Positions 45,916 through 56,270 of a DNA stretch of 64,000 bases are shown here, piece after piece. The translations under genes were made by a program, and so were the position numbers. The stretch covers positions 1-64,000 of the forward strand of contig NZ_JABBYO010000017.1 in NCBI RefSeq assembly GCF_012958305.1, in the 5' to 3' direction. Origin of the DNA: Tautonia rosea (GTDB taxonomy: Bacteria; Planctomycetota; Planctomycetia; Isosphaerales; Isosphaeraceae). The first letter of the stretch is position 1. Each line of letters begins with the position of its first letter. The notes beneath the pieces were generated by a model. That model did no database searches, was not told the DNA's origin, and was given only the letters and a program-made list of their open reading frames with translations.

Positions 45916-46998
45916 TTGAGTGGGGCTTCTTGAAAGTGGACGATCACCCGATCGTCAGCCTCGAAAATTTCATACTTGTGATAGAGTTCTGCCATTTCTT
46001 CCCAAGTGATGACCCTTGAGCCGATCATTCGGTTATTGAATAATTCGCCAAACACTCTATACGAAAGTGATCGATCAACTATCTGTCCTTTTTTTAATGG
46101 ATTTCCCGCCTCTTCTATTTTCTTGCCACGATTTGTCCGACACACAAATTGGCACGTGAAGGCTTGTGGACCTTGTTTGTGAATTTGGGCTCTGGAGTCG
46201 ATCTGTTGGCCGGAGGAAAGCCGTACAGTGTGGAAGGCGATAAGTCGGACGGTCGTCGATCGCCTCCTCTTTGCAGAGCCCGTACTCACATGCTGCACTT
46301 CTTAGCTTGTCGTATTGCTTTCTGTCACGCTCGTTCCAGTGGATCACTTGATCGTACCGTTCCCACATCTTGTATTGAATTATTACTATACGAGCAGTCT
46401 TATTCTTGTGGTCTAGGTCTTCGTAGATTAGGTCTGTTCCGATCTTGTCCTCCGGTCGCTCCATGTGAGTAACTCTCACTCTCAATATTCGCTCCTTGTC
46501 CAGCCTGTAATCCTTGTATCCCTTTCCTTCTCCACTGAACGGCAGCTCCATTCTCGTGTTTATGGCATCACCAAAGATTAGCGAGGTTTCCGTGTGTTCT
46601 CTCGGTAAGAGTTCTTGCTTTACCGCTTCAAGACGTTCCAAGATGGATTCTAGGAGGTGAGCATCTGGGTCGGCCTCAAACTGTTCTTTAGTCCTCCTAA
46701 TCTCTCTCTCTACATATTCGTGTGGGGGAATATGTCTACCTTCGACCTTCGACTGGGCCGCTGCCCTTTGTCGGTATTCTTGAGCAGGTTGGCTCTCGGG
46801 AGGATTATCGAGGATTCTGCGTGCTGGCGAAAATATCTCGGGTGCTACCTGCAACCCCAAAGCAAAGGATTGCTTGTATGTAATATGGTCTTGGTATCTG
46901 TGAGCAAATAGCATTCCTTCTCGAAGGGCGTTCGTCGTCATCCATTCGACGTCTAGCCTTAAGCGTTCGTCTTCGCTAAGTTCTCGCTCTTCAGCCAT
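45912..46998 (-). pseudogene. Frameshifted AT-rich gene of unknown function (~362 aa)
   Basis: ATG 46998 with AGGAG 8 bases upstream. The first frame runs ~300 residues (LDVEWMTTNALREGMLFAHR, IYEDLDHKNKTARIVIIQYK, YRLPHCTAFLRPTDRLQSPN, STSLHVPICVSDKSWQENRR) and ends just after an A7 run (46089-46095 on this strand). Dropping one A continues as KSIKKGQIVDRSLSYRVFGE, LFNNRMIGSRVITWEEMAEL and YHKYEIFEADDRVIVHFQEA to 45912. The product looks soluble and conserved in style, but I do not recognise the family. The composition is visibly poorer in G+C than its neighbours, indicating recent transfer. It may be truly broken, use slippage at A7, or reflect a sequencing error. Confidence 0.65.
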
Positions 46999-47172
46999 GT
47001 TTGACGACTCCTATTGCCTGACTCAAGGATTTTTCGCTCCATGCGACCATTGTACCACCTCTTTCCTCGCTATTACCGCACTGGCAGGATGGACTATGAA
47101 CTCGCTCCTTGATAGATTGCACGCTTTTCCTTGTTCAATGCACAAATCCCACCTAGTGAACGGATGAACGGA

Positions 47173-47607
47173 ATGGCAATAATCCAGACCTTCGAGGCGT
47201 GCCTGAAAAGCCCCTATCTTCGCCGGGATGACTCGGCCGCCGATCGCGTTGGCGAGCTGCTCACCCGCGCCGCCGACCGGCTCGATGCCGCCGCCAATCT
47301 CCGGGCCAATCCCAAAGGCGACCCGACCGACCTCTGCCTGATGAGCTACGAGGCCATGTTCTGCTGCCTCCGCGCCCTCGTCTACCAAAAGGGCTACCGA
47401 GAGGCCGGGCTCCGCTGCCTCATCCTCGCCTGCGAAGGCCTTTACGTCCGTCCCGGAAAGCTCGATCCGCAGCACCTCCGAGCCTTCGAACGGGCCCAGG
47501 CCCTCCGCCTGGCCCCCGACGAGGCCCTCGACGCCGCCTCGGCCTTCGTCAAGCAGACCCTGGAGTTACTCCAGGCCGATACCGACTCCGACACCGTCCG
47601 GCCTTGA
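47173..47607 (+). CDS. HEPN-like helical protein
   Basis: 144 residues from ATG 47173 (ATG 47164 in frame is an alternative). All-helical, with YEAMFCCLRALVYQKGYREA, LRCLILACEGLYVRPGKLDP and LAPDEALDAASAFVKQTLEL, resembling HEPN (SAV_6107-type) domains, which include RNases and nucleic-acid-binding scaffolds. The RX4-6H catalytic motif is not evident. No nucleotidyltransferase partner is adjacent. Its first residues are duplicated at 45871-45915. Confidence 0.65.
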   Translation: MAIIQTFEACLKSPYLRRDDSAADRVGELLTRAADRLDAAANLRANPKGDPTDLCLMSYEAMFCCLRALVYQKGYREAGLRCLILACEGLYVRPGKLDPQHLRAFERAQALRLAPDEALDAASAFVKQTLELLQADTDSDTVRP

Positions 47608-47762
47608 CCATCGGGCCCGGATCTGACAGAACACCTTCTCCACCCCGTGCCGAGCGAACCGTCCTTGCCTCCCCTTCAGAGGCGATCGACCCTTCGCAAC
47701 GTCCGGGGGCGGGACGGAATCGCGGTCAAGACCGCTGAGTCCTCATGGATGGGGAGTCCGGC

Positions 47763-49340
47763 ATGGGCAGCCAGGAGTCGAGGCCCGCGACCACGCGGAG
47801 CAATCTTCCGCCGCATCGCTGGCATCGCGTCGAGGATCCGGATCGGGAGGCCGTCGTCGGGGCGTACGAGGCGGTCATCGCCGGTGCCGGCCCGGCAGGC
47901 CTCACCGCCGCCCTCGAACTGACCCGGCACGGCCGCCGCTGCGTCGTGGTCGAGGCCGATCCGAACCTCGTCGGCGGCATCAGTCGCACCGATGTCTACA
48001 AAGGCTACCGCTTCGACATCGGCGGCCACCGCTTCTTCTCCAAAAGCCCCGAGGTTAACGCCTTCTGGGACGAGGTCCTCGGCGACCAGTTCCTCCGCCG
48101 TCCTCGCCTGAGCCGCATCTACTACGATCGCAAGTTCTTCCATTACCCGCTCCGTCCGGTCGACGCCCTCCGCAAGCTCGGCCCCATCCGATCGGCCCGC
48201 ATCCTTGCCAGCTACCTCAAGGCTCGGATGAAGCCAATCGAACCCGAACGCAGCTTCGAAGACTGGATCGTCAACCGCTTCGGCCGCACCCTCTTCGACA
48301 TCTTCTTCAAGACCTACACCGAAAAGGTCTGGGGGATGCCCACCTCCGCCATCTCGGCCGACTGGGCTGCCCAGCGCATCAAGGGCTTGAGCCTCATCAA
48401 GGCCGCGCTCAGCGCCCTGCGGATCGGCCTGCCAAGCAGAGGGGGTGAGGTCGTCAAAACCCTCATCGAAGAATTCAAATATCCCCGCCTCGGCCCCGGT
48501 CAGATGTGGGAAGCCGTCCGCGACCGCGTGCAGGACGGCGGCGGCTCCGTGCAGCTCGGACGCCGCGTCGATCGGATCGAGCACGACGGCCGCTCCATCA
48601 ACGCCTTCGTTAGCGTCGATGCACAGGGACGAACCACCCGCTACCTCGGTCGGCACTTCCTCTCGACCATGCCGATCCGCCACCTCATCAACGCCATGAG
48701 CCCCGCCGCCCCCGACGAGGTTTGCGAGGCCGCGGCCGGGCTCCGCTACCGCGACTTCCTCACCGTCGTCCTTATCGTCAACCGCGCCGAGACCTTCCCC
48801 GACACATGGATCTATGTCCATGATCCCTGCGTCCGCCTCGGACGCGTCCAGAACTTCAAGAACTGGTCGCCCGAGATGGTGCCCGACCCGAACACCTCCA
48901 GCCTCGGCCTTGAATACTTCTGCTTCGAGGGAGATGACCTCTGGGGGATGAGCGACGCCGACCTCATCGAACTCGGCCGCCGCGAGATCGACACCATCGG
49001 CCTCGTCCCTTCCTCCTCCGTCATCGACGGCTGCGTCGTCCGGATGCCCAAGGCCTACCCCGTCTACGACGACTCCTACCGAGACCGCGTCGCCATCATC
49101 CGCCGGTGGCTCTCCCGGTTCGACAACCTCGAACTCGCCGGCCGCAACGGCATGCACAAATACAATAATCAAGACCACTCAATGATGACTGCCCTGCTCG
49201 CCGCGCGGAACATCCTTGGCCTCGGCTCCTACGACACCTGGAAGGTCAACACCGACGCCGAATACCACGAGGAAGCCAGCGACGACGCCTCCGCCGACCT
49301 CGCCGGCCGAGCTGTCCCCCGCCGCGTCGAGGCCGCCTGA
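47763..49340 (+). CDS. NAD(P)/FAD-dependent oxidoreductase (amine-oxidase / UDP-galactopyranose-mutase-like)
   Basis: 525 residues from ATG 47763, preferred over 47745 because GGGGAG sits 6 bases upstream. The Rossmann FAD motif is [20 protein letters not shown]; the second motif [20 protein letters not shown] with FFSK is typical of planctomycete and proteobacterial protoporphyrinogen-oxidase-like proteins linked to glycan synthesis. Further conserved: [20 protein letters not shown] and the C-terminal [20 protein letters not shown], which closes over FAD. Substrate unknown; a sugar or lipid desaturation role is likely. No membrane helices. Confidence 0.88.
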   Translation: MGSQESRPATTRSNLPPHRWHRVEDPDREAVVGAYEAVIAGAGPAGLTAALELTRHGRRCVVVEADPNLVGGISRTDVYKGYRFDIGGHRFFSKSPEVNAFWDEVLGDQFLRRPRLSRIYYDRKFFHYPLRPVDALRKLGPIRSARILASYLKARMKPIEPERSFEDWIVNRFGRTLFDIFFKTYTEKVWGMPTSAISADWAAQRIKGLSLIKAALSALRIGLPSRGGEVVKTLIEEFKYPRLGPGQMWEAVRDRVQDGGGSVQLGRRVDRIEHDGRSINAFVSVDAQGRTTRYLGRHFLSTMPIRHLINAMSPAAPDEVCEAAAGLRYRDFLTVVLIVNRAETFPDTWIYVHDPCVRLGRVQNFKNWSPEMVPDPNTSSLGLEYFCFEGDDLWGMSDADLIELGRREIDTIGLVPSSSVIDGCVVRMPKAYPVYDDSYRDRVAIIRRWLSRFDNLELAGRNGMHKYNNQDHSMMTALLAARNILGLGSYDTWKVNTDAEYHEEASDDASADLAGRAVPRRVEAA

Positions 49341-49513
49341 ACCCAACCACCGGAACACGGAACGCATCTGGAGCCACGGAAAAACACGGATGAATCACAG
49401 ATGGCGATCAATGGACCTTCTCCATTGACTCGACCTGATGGGGACGACCCTTTTTTCTTATCCCCTCCTTCTTCTCCATGTTTCATCCGTGGCTCATTCA
49501 ACGCTGCTTCCCG

Positions 49514-52483
49514 TCACTCCTGTCCGGTCAGCGGCACAACCCCATCCATGTACCTCCAGTTCTTCAAGTAATCCAGCAAGTCGGCCATCTCCTGGACCGT
49601 GAGATCCTGTTCGATTCCCTCCGGCATCAAGGAAACCCCATCCGAGCGAATCTCCTCGATCTCCTGTTTCAGGATCGTCTCCGACTGACCCTCTGCCCGT
49701 AAAAGGGTCAGGGCCGAGGCCGTCTCCGACGCGATCAGGCCGCCGAGCACCTGCCCATCGACCGTGGCGACCGTGTAGCTGACGTAATTCGCATCAATCG
49801 CCTCGTTCGGGTTCAGGATGTCCGAAAGCAAGGCCGCCTTCGTTCGTGTCCTCGTGTCGCCGATGTCCGGGCCGACGACCACCCCCTGATCCTCCAGGCG
49901 GTGACAGGTAATGCACAGCCTCCGGAACACCTCGCGGCCGCGGTGCGGATCGGCGGGCATCTCGATCGCCTCTTGGTAGCGTTCCAGCACCGCCACCCGC
50001 TCCGCGGGCAGGCTCGACGCTAGCAACGAGCGCGCCCGGTCGCGCACCTCGGGGGTCGGATGATCGCGCAGGCGTCGGCTCTGGTTTGCATCCAGGTCCC
50101 GAGGCGCAAGAAGCCCTTGCTCCATCGCATCCAGCAGCGCACCGGCCCGATCCGCCCGTGCCACCATCCCCTGCGCCACCTCGCGGCGCACTGCGGGGGT
50201 CAGGCTCCGCCACGGGTGCAGCAAGCGATCCGCCACCTCCGGCTCGGTCCGAGCTGCAAGAGCCTGGGCCGCGGCGATCCGCAACCCTTGATCCGGCTCC
50301 TCAACCAGCAGCCGCGAAAGCGAGTCGCCAGCAACATCCCAGGGGGCTTGCGCCAGCAACCGGATCGCATCGCGCCGCGCCGCCGGATCGGCATCGGCAT
50401 CCTCGGCCGTCTCGCCGAACCCGGCCAGAGCCTCAGCCGTCCGATCGGCAATCGCCTCCGGCAACTGTTCAAGGAAGCTGCCGAGCCTCGTCCCTCGTCT
50501 CGCAAGCCCTTCGGTCAGACCATTCAGCCCTGCCAATCGCCAGCGTTCGGCGTCCTGATCAATCTGCCAGAGCGCCTCCAGCACCTCGGCACACTCCGCC
50601 GGATCGCGCTGCGTGCCCACGAGTGCCGCCAGCTCCTGGAGCAAGATCAACCGCCCTTCATCCGTTTGATCGGTTAAACCATGCGGTTCCTCCAGCAAGG
50701 TCAGCAGCAACGCTCCGGCCCGTCCTGGCACCGCGCTCCCCACGGCGGCCCGCGTCCAGCGATCATTTGCCCCGAGCCGGGCAATGGTCGCCAGCGGATC
50801 GAGGATCACATCATCATCCACGAACCCGAGTGCCAGCGCGGCCTGGAACCGAACCCGAGCATCCTCATCGTCGGCCAGAGCGATCACCGCATCGCGCAGT
50901 TTCCCATCCTCCAATAGTCGATGCTCGGCCAGCAACGTCCCTTGCTCCCGGAGCCTCGGATGATCGTCGCAGAGAAATCCGAGCAACGTTTCCTCATCTA
51001 GTTCCCCGGCATGCTCCAGCAACCACGCCGCCTGGGCGCGGCCTTCGGCAGACTTTGCCGCTCGGGCCATCTCCCGCAACGGATCGATCGCCTCCGGGTC
51101 CTGCCGCTGCAAAAGCAATCGCTGTGCGGTCGTCCGCCACCAGCCGTCCGGATGGTCGAGCAGGCCAACCAGTTCCGCCGTCGAGGCCTCCCCAAGCTTC
51201 GGCGATTCCGGCCGATCACCCCGCGATTCTGGGACGATCCGCCAGATTCGCCCGTGATCCTTCCCGTCGAGCAAGTCGGGCCGTTCCCGCAATTCGGGGG
51301 GCATCCACTGGGGGTGCTCGATGACGGCGCGGTACATATCCACCACATAGAGCGCCCCATCGGGACCGTGCGCCATCGCCACCGGTCGGCACCAATGGTC
51401 GGTGCTGGCGAAGAACTCGACCCCCTTGCGTGCGGGCGCCCACGAGAACGCTGCACCATCTGGCGTGAGCACTTCTTGATGAACAAGACTGCCCGTCGGC
51501 TCGCAGGTGAAGACCGACCCCTGGTACGCCTCGGGCAGTAAATTCCCCCGGTACACCGTGACCCCGCAGGCCGCGCTAAAACTACCGATGTGCAACGACG
51601 AGGTGGTAAACTGCTCGACCAGCGGGAAGACTTCGGCTGCTCCCCCGGCGGTCTGATCGTCGGAGGCACGACCGGGAGCAGGCAGGTCGGGATTCCGTTG
51701 CGCGTAGCGGTCTTCCAGGATGATCGGCACCAGGTGATTCCGGTTCGTGCAGACGAAGCGGCGGCCCCAGTCGTCAAAGGTCAGGCCATACTGACCCATC
51801 CCTGCGATCGGCTCAGCGCGATCGTTCACGAGATCGAAGCGGAAATCACGGCCGCTCAGGTCGATCGGCTCGGCATCGTCCTCCCCGGCGCGACGGACCT
51901 GACCGCCTCGCAACCCGTTCGCCACAGCAATCCAACCGTCGATCCCAAGCGTCGGATGACTGACGCGAAGCTGTGGGTTCTCGACGGCAAAGCCTTCGTA
52001 CAGGATCTCACGGACGTCAGCCGTCCCATCGCCGTCCGTATCCAGGAGCCAGACGATGTGAGGCGCGGCTGTGACGATCGCCCCGTCCTTCCACGGCAAG
52101 ACCCCGTTGGCAAAGAGCAGTTCATCGGCAAACACCCGCGATTGCTCGAAGAACCCATCACCGTCACCGTCTTCCAGAATCTTCAGTCGTCCCTCGGGCG
52201 GATTACCCGGAGCCGGGCCGTTCGGGTAGTCGCGCATCTCAACCACCCAGAGCCGTCCCTGTTCATCAAACGCCATCGCCACCGGGCTGGTGATCTGCGG
52301 CTCGGCGGCGACCAGCTCGACCCGGAGACCGGGATCAACCTGGATCGTCTGTCGGGCCTCCTCGGGCTCAAGCGGCCCCTTGCCCGGTTTCGGCTCCTGG
52401 GCAGTCGAAGCAACCACGAGCCATCCGAGCGAATACGCAAGGCACGGCACGACAACTCGAAGTCCAACAATCCTCATTTTCAT
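49514..52483 (-). CDS. PVC-type heme-binding CxxCH protein with propeller and HEAT repeats
   Basis: 989 residues. Signal peptide (VVVPCLAYSLGWLVVAS). An N-terminal sorbosone-dehydrogenase-like beta-propeller spans ~35-400 (VAMAFDEQGRLWVVEMRDYP, LLDTDGDGTADVREILYEGF, HGPDGALYVVDMYRAVIEHP). HEAT-like helical repeats follow to ~850 (TAELVGLLDHPDGWWRTTAQ; DEDARVRFQAALALGFVDDD). A C-terminal cytochrome c domain has CITCHRLEDQGVVVGPDIGD. Family members are abundant in Planctomycetota and probably oxidise sugars or similar compounds in the periplasm. Upstream by 6 bases on the same strand is a ceramidase gene; both may form an operon. Confidence 0.92.
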   Translation of the reverse strand: MKMRIVGLRVVVPCLAYSLGWLVVASTAQEPKPGKGPLEPEEARQTIQVDPGLRVELVAAEPQITSPVAMAFDEQGRLWVVEMRDYPNGPAPGNPPEGRLKILEDGDGDGFFEQSRVFADELLFANGVLPWKDGAIVTAAPHIVWLLDTDGDGTADVREILYEGFAVENPQLRVSHPTLGIDGWIAVANGLRGGQVRRAGEDDAEPIDLSGRDFRFDLVNDRAEPIAGMGQYGLTFDDWGRRFVCTNRNHLVPIILEDRYAQRNPDLPAPGRASDDQTAGGAAEVFPLVEQFTTSSLHIGSFSAACGVTVYRGNLLPEAYQGSVFTCEPTGSLVHQEVLTPDGAAFSWAPARKGVEFFASTDHWCRPVAMAHGPDGALYVVDMYRAVIEHPQWMPPELRERPDLLDGKDHGRIWRIVPESRGDRPESPKLGEASTAELVGLLDHPDGWWRTTAQRLLLQRQDPEAIDPLREMARAAKSAEGRAQAAWLLEHAGELDEETLLGFLCDDHPRLREQGTLLAEHRLLEDGKLRDAVIALADDEDARVRFQAALALGFVDDDVILDPLATIARLGANDRWTRAAVGSAVPGRAGALLLTLLEEPHGLTDQTDEGRLILLQELAALVGTQRDPAECAEVLEALWQIDQDAERWRLAGLNGLTEGLARRGTRLGSFLEQLPEAIADRTAEALAGFGETAEDADADPAARRDAIRLLAQAPWDVAGDSLSRLLVEEPDQGLRIAAAQALAARTEPEVADRLLHPWRSLTPAVRREVAQGMVARADRAGALLDAMEQGLLAPRDLDANQSRRLRDHPTPEVRDRARSLLASSLPAERVAVLERYQEAIEMPADPHRGREVFRRLCITCHRLEDQGVVVGPDIGDTRTRTKAALLSDILNPNEAIDANYVSYTVATVDGQVLGGLIASETASALTLLRAEGQSETILKQEIEEIRSDGVSLMPEGIEQDLTVQEMADLLDYLKNWRYMDGVVPLTGQE

Positions 52484-52489
52484 CGCTGT

Positions 52490-53887
52490 TTACTCCGTAA
52501 TCGCATCGCCATGCAAGCTCCTGAGCAATCGAACCGCGGCATCGACCAGCATCTCGCCCGATCCTTCCGCACAACGAGCGCTCACCACCTCGTAATTCCC
52601 CTGCGCGTAGGCCCGGCGCGAGGGAACGTAACCGATCGACCCATTCGCAAGCTCGGCGATGATCGTATGCTCAAATCGAGAATCCTGCTTGATCTCCAGC
52701 CCCAGCTCGACAAAGATTTCGCCGGGCAACGACACCCAGGCAATCACGTCTCCCAGGGCAATCACCTGTACCTCGACCTCGTTCGGTTGACCGTCCCGAG
52801 CGGTCACATCGAGCACCTTGTACGCGTTGACCGTTTCCAGAAAGCTTGGCTGAGGAGTCGAGCCGGAGCGGTGTCGCTCGACCACGGCTTCGGCCTTCGG
52901 AACCTCCTCCGGGGCAATCTCGGGCAAGGGCAGGGCGACCATTTCATGGTCAATCCGAAGCGAAACCTGGTCCACCTCCTCCAGCTTCGGCCAGTTCCGA
53001 AGGACCTCTGCCGCGAGGATGATCCCCATGCGGGCGGCGTTCTCGAACCCCTTTTGCGGCTCGGCCCAGAAGACGTCGATATGATTGATATCCCCACAGC
53101 ACCCGGCCGTGAAGACCGTCACCACGTCCGGCCCCTTGAACTCGGCAATCAGCTTCGAGAGGGTGTACGGTAAATCCGCTGAGATGGCCGGTCCGCCGAC
53201 GTTGTCCAGGTGCACCGCATAGTTGACGTACACGGCCAGCGGGTCGCCGTCGAGCGACTCGAAGTAAACAATCGGCACGGCGGGATCGATCACGCCGGCT
53301 GGCTTCAGCGTCTTCGGGTTCCGCTTGCCGGGATTCCAACCGACGGTTCCATCGCTCATATGATAGCGCCGGTTGAAGGCGATCGACGACTCGCTTCCCC
53401 GGGCAGCCCTGGCCATCGCGGGCACCTTGGCCTCATCGGCCCGCCGGACCGCCTCGGCGATCTTCGCCGGCAGGCTCTCCCGGTAGCGCTGCGACAGATC
53501 CGAGCCTCCTCCCAAAGTCTGAGACCGCCGGGATTGATCGGCAATGACCGGGCCGGTGTGCGCATGGGTCGCACTGATCATCACATGAGCACCAGGAATG
53601 CCTGTTGCGTCCTCAATCGCCTGCCTTGCATCGTTGACCAGATCACGCGTGGTGGTGATCACATCGAGCGCGACCAGGGCGGCCCGCATCTCGCCCGACT
53701 CGATCACGATGGCCTTGGCGAACAGGTCGTCGTGCACCCCCTCGGCGGCCCGTTCAAAGTAATAGCCGGCCATCGGCGTCCCCGGAGGAGGGGTAATCAC
53801 CTCCTGGGCAGCACCCACCCGCAACTCTCCGGCCGATGCCGGTCCCATCATCCCCAGAACCAGGGCCGCCAGGAGCAACCGCATCAT
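52490..53887 (-). CDS. Neutral/alkaline ceramidase-like secreted hydrolase (intact paralogue)
   Basis: 465 residues from ATG 53887 (MMRLLLAALVLGMMGPASA), with GGAGGG upstream; the frame is open to 53908. Signal peptide ends at ASA. Then LRVGAAQEVITPPPGTPMAG, ISATHAHTGPVIADQSRRSQ (metal histidines), YVNYAVHLDNVGGPAISADL, FTAGCCGDINHIDVFWAEPQ and WVSLPGEIFVELGLEIKQ define the family. This copy keeps its signal peptide in frame, unlike the copy at 3660-5102. Predicted to act outside the cytoplasm on ceramide-like or unknown amides. Confidence 0.9.
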   Translation of the reverse strand: MMRLLLAALVLGMMGPASAGELRVGAAQEVITPPPGTPMAGYYFERAAEGVHDDLFAKAIVIESGEMRAALVALDVITTTRDLVNDARQAIEDATGIPGAHVMISATHAHTGPVIADQSRRSQTLGGGSDLSQRYRESLPAKIAEAVRRADEAKVPAMARAARGSESSIAFNRRYHMSDGTVGWNPGKRNPKTLKPAGVIDPAVPIVYFESLDGDPLAVYVNYAVHLDNVGGPAISADLPYTLSKLIAEFKGPDVVTVFTAGCCGDINHIDVFWAEPQKGFENAARMGIILAAEVLRNWPKLEEVDQVSLRIDHEMVALPLPEIAPEEVPKAEAVVERHRSGSTPQPSFLETVNAYKVLDVTARDGQPNEVEVQVIALGDVIAWVSLPGEIFVELGLEIKQDSRFEHTIIAELANGSIGYVPSRRAYAQGNYEVVSARCAEGSGEMLVDAAVRLLRSLHGDAITE

Positions 53888-54249
53888 CGAAGCACCCTCC
53901 GATCGCATCTACATTTCCGAATCCAACAGTTCCAGGAACCCTCCTCGGCGGCGATGAGCCGCGGTTCCGATCGAGCGCCATGGTAAACCGTCGGGCGATC
54001 GGGAGGTAGGCGCTGCCCCTTGTCAGGGCCGGTCGGAGCGATGGGCCGCCCGGTGCATCTCGGCCGATTGGGCGGGCCGAGGCTCCTGGATTTCGGCTCA
54101 AAAGGTTTGACCGGGGCAGGTGGGGCGTCTTAGGATTCTCGGTGGCAGTACCCATCTCTTTCTCTCACAACTCGATGAGCCTCGCGGCCCCAACTGGCAA
54201 GATCACGCCATGCGGCCGGCCGCTCGACTCGTAGAAAGGGGGCATAACG
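53888..54249. other. Divergent promoter region, no gene recognised
   Basis: About 360 bases between the leftward ceramidase/heme-protein pair and the rightward 107-aa gene. It must hold both promoters; no convincing -35/-10 pair or operator stood out. Confidence 0.4.
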
Positions 54250-54573
54250 ATGCCTCTGTTCGAGGTGGAAACGACGTCGCACATCATGATCGCGTGCGTC
54301 GACGGTGAATCGGCCGCGCGAGCCTTCGCCGAGGAAAACTATCCGGGTGAGGAGGTGCTCCGCGTCACGCACCGTCCGCGTGATGCCTGGGTCATCTCCA
54401 AGCGGTTGCTGGGGATCGAAGGAGGGATCGACCCGTGTACCAAGGCACGCGAGTGCCTTTCCAATGCCCGAGGAGACAAGCTGCATGCCGTCCGACTCTA
54501 TATGCAGCAAACCGGCACCGATCTGGATGAAGCACGCAAGGTGATCGAGTCCAACATGTCTCTCGGCTGGTAA
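54250..54573 (+). CDS. Hypothetical protein, 107 aa
   Basis: ATG 54250 with AAAGGGGG 7 bases upstream. MPLFEVETTSHIMIACVDGE, SAARAFAEENYPGEEVLRVT and LHAVRLYMQQTGTDLDEARK followed by VIE. The last segment resembles the helical C-terminal domain of ribosomal protein L7/L12, which occurs in stand-alone proteins. Role unknown. 222 bases before glgC. Confidence 0.75.
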   Translation: MPLFEVETTSHIMIACVDGESAARAFAEENYPGEEVLRVTHRPRDAWVISKRLLGIEGGIDPCTKARECLSNARGDKLHAVRLYMQQTGTDLDEARKVIESNMSLGW

Positions 54574-54795
54574 GGAGCCGAATGTCCGACCGACTCAACT
54601 CGGGGCGGGTTCTGGCCGCGTGCACGACGCACCCATCCGAACCCGCCTCCCATCGTCAATCAACGCGCTTTTTCCTGCCGACGGTCGAGCCTGCTCCCGC
54701 CTTCGGGTAGACTGGCTGTACGGTTCGTCGGATGCTCGGGTCGGTCCTCTTGGCGAGACACCGCGCCGATCCGACTCGCCTGGGGATTTCCTGTC

Positions 54796-56094
54796 ATGAC
54801 GCGCAATAATGTGACCTGCCTGATTTTGGGGGGAGGCCGAGGCACCCGGCTCTTTCCGCTGACTGCCTTGCGCAGCAAGCCTGCCGTGCCGATCGCCGGC
54901 AAGTATCGGTTGATCGACATCCCCATCTCCAACTGCATCTACTCTGGCCTGAACCGGATGTATGTGCTGACGCAGTTCAACTCCTTGAGCTTGCATCGAC
55001 ACATTACCAATACGTACAAGTTTGATGGGTTCGGTGGCGGCTTTGTCGAGATCCTGGCCGCCCAGCAGACGATGGAGAACCAGGAGTGGTATCAAGGGAC
55101 GGCCGACGCAGTCCGCCAGAACCTTGACCTGCTCAAGGAGGAGCTGAGCGAACTGGTTTTGATCCTCTCGGGAGATCAGCTCTACCGCATGGACTTTCAG
55201 GAGATGATCCGCCTGCACTACGAGACCAGGGCCGCGGCCACCATCGCCGCCTTGCCCGTCGATGAGCAGGAGGCGACCGCCTGCGGCATCATGCAGATCA
55301 AGCCCGACGGCCAGGTGCATAACTTCCTCGAAAAACCGAAGACCCGCGACGCGCTCGACTCGGTCCGCACCGACCCGAAATGGCTGGAAAACCAGGGCAT
55401 CAGGGCCGGCAACCGCTCGTATCTGGCGAGCATGGGCATCTACCTCTTCAACCGTGACGTGCTGGTGGATCTCTTGCACCGCATGGAGGTGGACGACTTC
55501 GGCAAGGGGGTCTTCCCCGCCGCCATCGCCGACCCGAACATGCGGGTCCAGATCTTCCCCTTCGACGGCTACTGGGAGGACATCGGGACCATCGGCGCCT
55601 TCCACAAGGCGAACATTGACTTGACCCGAGTGGACGCTCCGTTCGACTTCGCGGCCGACAACAAGACGATCTTCACCCGGCCGCGCTTCATGGCCCCCTC
55701 GAAGGTCAACGGGGCGACCCTGACCCGCTGCCTGATCGCCGACGGTGCGGCCATCGGCAAGGGGTCGGTCCTGGAGCACTCGATCGTCGGTCTGCGGACC
55801 CAGATTGGCGAGAACGTCACGATCCGCAACTCCTACGTCATGGGGGCTGACGTCTTCGAAGGCCAGCGAGGAATCGAGAAAAACCAGAAGGAAGGTCGGC
55901 CGAATATCGGCGTGGGGGACGACTCGATCATCGAGGACGCGATCATCGACAAGAACGCCCGGGTCGGCCGAGGGGTTCGCATCCGCAAGCAACCGAAGGA
56001 TCAGGAGGTCGACCGAGAGGGCCTGTACTATGTTCGAGATGGGATCGTCGTCGTGCCCAAGTTCGCCGTGATCCCCGACGGCACCGAAATCTGA
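54796..56094 (+). CDS. glgC: Glucose-1-phosphate adenylyltransferase
   Basis: 432 residues. Makes ADP-glucose from ATP and glucose-1-phosphate for glycogen synthesis. The nucleotide-binding N-terminus LGGGRGTRLFPLTALRSKPA and VPIAGKYRLIDIPISNCIYS is diagnostic; LILSGDQLYRMDFQEMIRLH holds the catalytic aspartate, and FDGYWEDIGTIGAFHKANID is the sugar-phosphate site. A left-handed beta-helix domain follows (GSVLEHSIVGLRTQIGENVT). Length is normal. No other glycogen gene is in the window. Confidence 0.95.
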   Translation: MTRNNVTCLILGGGRGTRLFPLTALRSKPAVPIAGKYRLIDIPISNCIYSGLNRMYVLTQFNSLSLHRHITNTYKFDGFGGGFVEILAAQQTMENQEWYQGTADAVRQNLDLLKEELSELVLILSGDQLYRMDFQEMIRLHYETRAAATIAALPVDEQEATACGIMQIKPDGQVHNFLEKPKTRDALDSVRTDPKWLENQGIRAGNRSYLASMGIYLFNRDVLVDLLHRMEVDDFGKGVFPAAIADPNMRVQIFPFDGYWEDIGTIGAFHKANIDLTRVDAPFDFAADNKTIFTRPRFMAPSKVNGATLTRCLIADGAAIGKGSVLEHSIVGLRTQIGENVTIRNSYVMGADVFEGQRGIEKNQKEGRPNIGVGDDSIIEDAIIDKNARVGRGVRIRKQPKDQEVDREGLYYVRDGIVVVPKFAVIPDGTEI

Positions 56095-56270
56095 TCCCCA
56101 ACCGGCCGATCGAACCGAACCGCGACAAGCCGACCCGCGTTGTGCCAATCGCTGGGTTTGGTAAGATCAACCAGACTGCCAACGTTTCGAACTGCCCCGG
56201 GTCGCCCCCTCTCCTGAAGCTCAGGAGTCCTTGTACAGGCGGCCCGGTGCCTCGCCGCCGAGGAGGGCCC

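Noticed and set aside
47676-49178. Leftward open frame of 500 codons
   Set aside because: Antisense to the FAD oxidoreductase; Asp/Val/Gly-rich shadow without motifs.
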